DNA of 64,000 nucleotides from Hermatobates lingyangjiaoensis (Eukaryota > Arthropoda > Insecta > Hemiptera > Hermatobatidae): the NCBI GenBank assembly GCA_026182355.1, contig JAPFBL010000007.1, positions 744,001 through 808,000 of the forward strand. Reading direction: 5' to 3'. Shown here piece after piece: positions 58,557 through 64,000 of this stretch. Position 1 is the first letter of the stretch. Every line of letters starts with the position of its first letter. The notes under the pieces were generated by a model, which searched no databases, was not told the DNA's origin, and was given only the letters and a program-made list of their open reading frames with translations. A program made the translations under genes and the position numbers.

Positions 58557-58623
58557 TTGAAAATTATCGCAGTTTCTGCATTCACGACCTTTTTATGAAT
58601 GCAGAAACTGCGATCATTTTCAA
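58557..58623. repeat. Long near-perfect hairpin
   Basis: Arms 58557-58584 and 58596-58623 (28 nt each) pair with one mismatch around an 11-nt loop. The sequence is not simple. Could be a small foldback transposon or a transcribed hairpin; it lies within an intron of the MDH-like gene. Confidence 0.8.
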
Positions 58624-59039
58624 TAAAATATGCTTGAGAGAAGATCCGCTGCCAATATATATCAACATAATTTATGTACTATACAATTATTGCATAATTA
58701 TGTACATAATTATTAGGTACTATACCAAATTAAATTTGCAAAGCGTATAAAATCGCATCAAATTGGGAAATAATCAACTCAAACATTAATACAACAAAGA
58801 AAGCATCTGTTAATAACGGTTACTGTAATGGAAATTTCGGTAAATTTGAAACAATACTTTCATTTAAGAAAAGAAAAACAAATTAATCATGATAGACAAG
58901 CAATAGTATATAAATTTTATCATAAAATATTCGGAGCAGCACATGCTTGACAAAAGAGTATTTCGAGTGAAAGGGTATTTCTAAGGACAGACTTAGTAAG
59001 GAGCAATGTAAAGTGTAAAACATAAATGGAAAAGTAACA

Positions 59040-59670
59040 CTGGTCACTTATTATTAAAGGTCACCTGTCGGTAATTTATTTGTCAAATATAATAACCAAG
59101 TCAACAACTCGCCTTCAACAGACATAAGTCCAATGTATGAGTATATTAATGGACGTTTACTAAGGGACTGTAAAGGCCAAAAACATTTGACATTACTGTG
59201 ACTACCAACTCCCTATCAAGAAGACTCAAAATACACTTACAGGTTAGAGCATCCGGAAAACATAAAAAAGAGATGCACAACACAAGATTAACTCGAGAAC
59301 TTGTGGCAAATACAAAAATAATAGAAAAAGCAAGTAACCACCAAACATTCGAAAACGGAAACCATATTGAAAAATATTAACAAAATAAATAACTTAATTA
59401 CTTAATAACTTAAAATGGTAACAAAATATTAAAACTTTTTCAGAGCTTTTGCAGGTAGTCACTCAAACCGCCAAGACCCTCAACACACTAAAAAAAAACA
59501 AATATAATTACAGATAAGAGGATTTGACGTTAAACACATTAAACATTAGAGAATCAACAGTCCTCGTTAGAGGAATCATTATTCATTTGATTTACTCTGA
59601 AGAAGACCATTGCTTGGTCAAAATATCTTGACCCATGTCACAATTTCTTACTGCGGTTTAGACATTGATT
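59040..59670 (+). mobile_element. Degraded PLE with GIY-YIG remnant and family A-type end
   Basis: From about 59120 the plus strand shows the PLE nuclease region in broken frames: PMYEYINGRLLRDCKGQ, then (59200 on) TTNSLSRRLKIHLQ and KEMHNTRLTRELV, aligned with TTTSLSRRLTMHL and DKHNTKITRDLL of family B. At 59593-59635 a CUGAAGA, an extra A, GACCA/UGGUC stem and AAAA (family A has GAAA) follow. Then comes 'actgcggtttagacattgatt', matching the family A 'attgtggtttgatcattgatt' end. This links the non-coding family A units to a PLE. The G-to-A change in GAAA and frameshifts make it dead. Confidence 0.7.
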
Positions 59671-59844
59671 TCTGAATATGTGGCTTTCATTTAGACGTTG
59701 ATAAATATTCATCCGGTGTTTGATTAATATAGATAACATCACCATTTACCTCCATGTAATTTAAAAAAAAAAAGCAGAAATAGTACAGATAAATGTGTAC
59801 TTAATGCTATATTTATGTAGATTAAATTAGAAAGGGGTCGTAAC

Positions 59845-60030
59845 CTCAACAAAGAGAGGTAGCGTGGCGTTGACTGGCTCGATCATGACGACGAAGATGG
59901 CATCAGGACAAGAGGTCACTGTGGCCCCAGCCAGCTGTATGACCAGAGGAGCGTTCACCTTGAACAGCGACTCCTTTGAGTTTTCGTCCACCTCAGTCTC
60001 TCCTCCTTGGACCACCACGATGTCTGCTTT
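59845..60030 (-). CDS. MDH-like pseudoenzyme, exon with NAD/substrate loop region
   Basis: The 186-bp exon (62 codons, phase 0 at both ends) follows the acceptor ggattgttgtag and ends GAG before GTTACG. It reads KADIVVVQGGETEVDENSKE, then SLFKVNAPLVIQLAGATVT, then CPDAIFVVMIEPVNATLPL. This parallels MDH ([26 protein letters not shown]... CPEAxICVIANPVNSTxPI). The first active-site loop arginine is Glu, the second is Lys, and the Asn of the NPVN motif is Glu. Joined to 55454, the reading ...FVE-TMKQNGVF keeps the MDH register, which supports the splice. The stop that follows GTTACG in genomic DNA lies in the intron. Confidence 0.8.
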
Positions 60031-60658
60031 CTACAACAATCCAATGCCCTAAATCACTTCCAGTTATCTTGCAACCATTCCTTTAAATAAACGCTACATA
60101 TTCACAACTTTATCTTTATTTTCTTTGATAAAGACATAAAGAAATGCACTTATATTAATATTTTACAGTCTACTCATTTTAAGAAAAGATTTCTTTGCTG
60201 ATTTTTTATAATTTAAGTTGTAGAGAAATCTTAGTCACATCTTACATACTAGCCACTGATGAGTATAGCATTAGTTAACATTCAATATTCAATACGACAT
60301 TCAGTAGTATTGAATATATTACTGAACACTGATAAAGTTGGGAAGACCTTTTGTCTTCCAGACTAACATTGTACATGCAACTAAGAATCTAGATACGTCA
60401 TTTAAGGATATAAAATATACGAGAGCATCTAGTGAACCAAGTATGAACTAGCCTTGCCAGTAATAGACGCTGAAGAATCATATTACCAGTCTTCTTAGTA
60501 GATACTTATCTTGATGTGTTTCTAGAGGTTTCAAGTGAAACAACCAACTCAGGATGCAAAGGCAACAACTCTGGAGCTGATTAATACCGTGTAATAATCT
60601 ATAGAGATAATTCAGTCAATCTCGATGGTAACAATAAAAAATCAAATTTGAAATTCAC

Positions 60659-60741
60659 TTGGTAGAATGTGCGCTTCCACGCGTCACACAGCACCACTTT
60701 ACGAAGGTGGACCAGTATTAATACTTCAAATTTCAAGATAA
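60659..60741 (-). CDS. Tentative N-terminal exon of the MDH-like gene
   Basis: The 83-bp candidate lies between an acceptor (ttttgtgaagcag) and a donor (CAA before GTGAAT). It reads ILKFEVLILVHLRKVVLCDA, then WKRTFYQ. This could match the MDH segment LLLKxSPLVSxLxLYDIAHT, where LYD is the end of beta-strand 2. It ends in phase 0, as the exon at 60030 requires. About 30 residues of MDH (GVAADLSHI...ALKG) are not found between the two, so an exon is missing or lost. The GxxGxxG dinucleotide motif was not found further right. Confidence 0.4.
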
Positions 60742-62100
60742 CTGCTTCACAAAATGAATACATTTTGTATCCGCAGACCACAGTAAACAGAATTGGATCA
60801 ATTAAAACAACATTTCAGATTCAAAGTGTACTTTATCGATACTCAAAGAAGAAAAACCGAAAAAAAATTTTTAGATTTAAGAAAGTTATTCCTTGTGAAT
60901 TTGAAAATGACGAAAAAGAAAGAACGAACATTTTTCAAAAAAAGAAAAAAAATCGTACTATGTAATTTTTTAACTGTTGGTAGATGTTCTCTATCAGCTT
61001 TGTTACTAAGAAGGTAATATTTCAAGAAGATAACTACTTCTCGTACAGAGTTTTGTATTTGAAACTAGTTGTGCATATCTTATCCACAATGACCACGAGT
61101 CGAACAAGAAATGAAAAGGGTGCAGACTGGATAGTACAATATAACTCCCATAGTAGTGATTGTATTTTATGGGCATCTAAATGATACTTGAGAAAAGTAA
61201 CAGTCATTGTGAATGTATCTGTGGAGGTAGAAGGACCAATTGGATCCAAGAATAAAATCATATTTTGGGTTTTCTCTTGAAAATAGAAGGGTCGGTATAG
61301 CTTTAAGTGTTGATTACCCATGGGAATATTGCACCGCCTATAGCTACCAGAGCTACCCCTGTCAAGAAAACCAGTATCATTCAAAAAGTTATGAAGGGAT
61401 TTGACAGGCTCCAGATAAATTGTTTTGCCTGTGAGATAACTCCTTTAACTTTGCGCATGCGTTCCCCAAAGCGATGGTAATGTGATGAAAACACCTTATC
61501 GCACTCAACTGACTTCACTTTTATAACTCAAATGATATTTTCATGGTGAGCGTGCAATCTCAAAACCTGGAGTAATCATTTCTTTCCTCTCCCATTGATC
61601 AAAGGTTTGGCACGTGGTCTTAAGATTTAAAGATAATCTGTGGCAATTTCAAATTCTGCAAGCCGTATCATCCAAACCATCTCGCTTAGTGCCTGGAAAA
61701 TATTTCACTATTCTATTGATTTCTGAAAAATCGAATCTTGTGCTGGGCTTCAAAATTACATCATGATTCTTTTTTTATAAAGGAGGTTGACCCATTACTC
61801 TGATTAAGTCATGTATATATTTATATTGTCCTTTATAATATTAATTTAAAGTTCAGTTCACAAAAATAAAGTTCAATCAGAAATGAAAAATAAAGAAATT
61901 TATAAAGTTAGAAGAGCAATACATACTCATTTAGAAATATTAAGTTAAAATAATTATAAAGAGTATATAAAATGTTTGGAAATAAATTCAAACTTACCGG
62001 AACTCATGCTACCATGCAATCTCTCCAAATATGTAACTGATTGAAATGTGTATTTAAAAGGAAATTCTTCTGAGTTCTAATTGTTAAATATATCAGTGGT
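60742..62100. other. AT-rich, no exon recognised
   Basis: The first exons of the MDH-like gene should lie here or beyond. No GxxGxxG-bearing exon could be read. Short ORFs at 60793-61384 are A/K-rich or random. Confidence 0.4.
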
Positions 62101-62430
62101 TACAATCTAGGTTAGGTTTGGTGGCAGTAGCAGCCCTCCAAGAGAAAACACATAGTCCAAACATTGGCCCTTTTTCATCACATACAATGAATATTTTACA
62201 CTGGGAGTCCTAAATTTTGCCTAACTCAAATATATTCTGAGTAGGGGTCTTTAACGAGTAACTGACATCGTACAGGATCGAGATCCACGGATTAACGTCT
62301 TTTATGAGGAATGACGGGAAATTTATTCACCTCCCGCGTGAAAAAATCGAGAGCCAGAGTGGGTGTGAACCCCGGATTTACCAGTCCAGAAGAGAACACG
62401 ATGTTATAAGGTTTCCTGATGTCTCCACAA
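62101..62430 (+). repeat. Dispersed repeat R, copy 3
   Basis: Head 'taggttaggtttggtggcag', middle 'catagtccaaacattggccc', tail 'cacctcccgcgtgaaaaaatc' then 'cagagtgggtgtgaacccc'. The tail's 'gggtgtgaacccc' resembles a pol III B box. See copies at 8818-9130 and 22262-22760. Confidence 0.5.
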
Positions 62431-64000
62431 AGGTTATGAAATATATTATGGTTATGTTCCATGATACAAAATATTATTATACCTTAACGTTATTAGGTGT
62501 ATTATTGGTTATACGTTTTATTATATTTTTTTAAAGAAATGTCTTTGTCTCTTCTTAACTGGTTCAGAAAGTATCCATTGTCAAGAACTTACTGAAAATT
62601 ATAACGTATGATTTACGACAGCCACTTCTGTTCGTCATACCGGCAGTCGGTGTTATTAATTACTTTCTAACTTACTGTTTTATATTTTCTTCAATTTTTT
62701 CAATTCAGCTCGACATTTAGTTTTCTTTAAACAATTATTTAACATGTAACAATGCATAATACTATTTGAATGATTAAAATCGTTTAAAAAGAAACAAACA
62801 GATGAACTGAATTGAATAAAGAATAAACGTTAAAAAGTAATTAGTTACACTATTGATAATGGATAGGCTTTAAATTCAGTCGAATAAAGAAGAAAGCTAG
62901 AGGAGATGGGTTTATATTTTAATAAAATATTAAACACACTTGGGTGAATCGAGAATCGTCTGCCCTTTTCCCTTACTTCTTCTAACACTGAGCTCAATAG
63001 CTTGTGTTCTCGCTTATTTTATTGTTATAATGTTGTACCAGTGTTCAAGTTTGTGTCTGATTCTCTATTTGTTGTATTCGGGATGCTTCATAGAAGTATG
63101 GACCCAAGAAGCAGGCAGTGAGGATGTACAAAAATCTGAGCTGTTCATGGATGTTTTGTTGTCAGAACCATAAGTAATGCTTAAAGCTGATATCTTGTAG
63201 ATGGTAATACGTTTTTTGTCAGAACTACCCCGCTAGCTGTCTGAATCGTCTGTCGTGGAAGTTAATAGCGGAATTTCTCTCTATTCATACGTTGCAATTG
63301 TTATGGAACTTTTAAATTTTTCTAAATAAAAAGAACGCAATTTTACGATAAGCGCACTTCCGCCTTGTTGAGGCGATAGTCTACTTGGATCATCCTTCAC
63401 TCTTTCTCTTTGTATGAACATCTAATGAAGCGACTATGATTGACTTACCGCGGATGAAAAGTGAAGGGTTTTCCATAGCATACAAATTCAATAGCATTAC
63501 CACTAACAGTACAAAAATAAAACAAGCCAAGGAAGGAATTAGTATACACAATGTTAGTAAAGTTATGGTGGAAGTGTAGAAAATTTTTGACCAAATTCCA
63601 TTATTAATAATTTGATAATTTACAGTTAATAAAACTGTAGTTATTATTAAATCCACAAAAACGTAAGATAACATCGCTAAAATATTAAGAAATAGCAGAC
63701 GAGTTTATGAAAGAGTTATCAGTTAATATGCGCTCTATAAGCATACATATAATTATTTATAGTAAAAGTAGAATGTTGACATCATAGGATTGTTCTGTCT
63801 ATATATAGCCTGTGTAACATCCTCTCAAGGAGGTTCCTGTATATTTTGGTTTCAACAGAAAAAAATTGGGTCACCATGAATGCTTTATAAAACTGGGATG
63901 AAGACAGTTAAACCCTTATAAAATAAGCCATTGAAAGCCACGAAATATGCCGATTCTCTAGAATGGAATCTCTTCAATACAAACTCCTCCAACAAATCCC
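62431..64000. other. AT-rich, no gene seen
   Basis: The ORFs at 62940-63173 (plus) and 63390-63674 (minus) are Leu/Ile/Val-rich, as expected from AT-rich random sequence. Neither has splice support. Confidence 0.4.

Larger units (their letters stand above)
55455..59844. other. Intron of the MDH-like gene, holds LINE and PLE remnants
   Basis: About 4.4 kb. Contains the LINE RNase H fragment, a long hairpin and a degraded PLE, listed separately. The rest is AT-rich without exon signals. Confidence 0.5.

Noticed and set aside
60031..60658. Missing MDH exon between 60659 and 60030
   Set aside because: No phase 0-0 segment matching the GVAADLSH region could be read.

Overview
The window looks like eukaryotic, most probably arthropod (insect-like), nuclear DNA. 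It is strongly AT-rich and almost free of long ORFs. It holds small GC-rich exons with canonical splice sites, tRNA-derived SINEs, RNase H-bearing LINE fragments, Penelope-like elements (PLEs), a Helitron end, a hAT MITE and many dinucleotide microsatellites. The species cannot be named from sequence alone.

Two host genes can be supported. First, a malate dehydrogenase (MDH)-like gene lies on the minus strand. Its exons are at 60030-59845, 55454-55254, 53783-53667 and 50338-50043 (stop codon), with a tentative N-terminal exon at 60741-60659. Splice phases agree across the junctions. Most MDH catalytic and substrate-binding residues are replaced, so it reads as a GC3-rich pseudoenzyme. Second, an exon at 38074-38245 (+) encodes the start of a small membrane-anchored protein. 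Its intron/exon boundary, with branch-like site, 3' splice site and start codon, lies within an 87-bp unit repeated four times (37766-38113).

The most striking feature is a set of Penelope-like fragments arranged as head-to-head inverted pairs, many carrying minimal hammerhead-ribozyme-like motifs (HHR) and many bounded by (TA)n. They lie at 10.8-11.4, 14.9-15.4, 24.5, 31.5-31.7, 34.1-36.2, 43.05-43.6, 53.1-53.35 and 59.0-59.7 kb. The largest, 34.5-36.2 kb, is a palindrome with arms of about 820 bp, each encoding a PLE GIY-YIG endonuclease end.

Layout: 0-9 kb is AT-rich with old repeats. 9-12 kb has LINE RNase H, a PLE pair and SINEs. 14.8-15.7 kb has PLE pairs between two Gypsy integrase zinc-finger remnants. 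22-31 kb has dispersed repeats, SINEs, LINE ends and the Helitron end. 31-37 kb is the microsatellite/PLE cluster plus the hAT MITE. 37.6-38.3 kb is the repeat-bearing exon. 43 kb has another PLE pair and a hairpin cluster. 48.5-49.3 kb is a 102-bp minisatellite. 50-61 kb is the MDH-like gene, whose introns hold further PLE and LINE remnants. 61-64 kb shows one dispersed repeat only.
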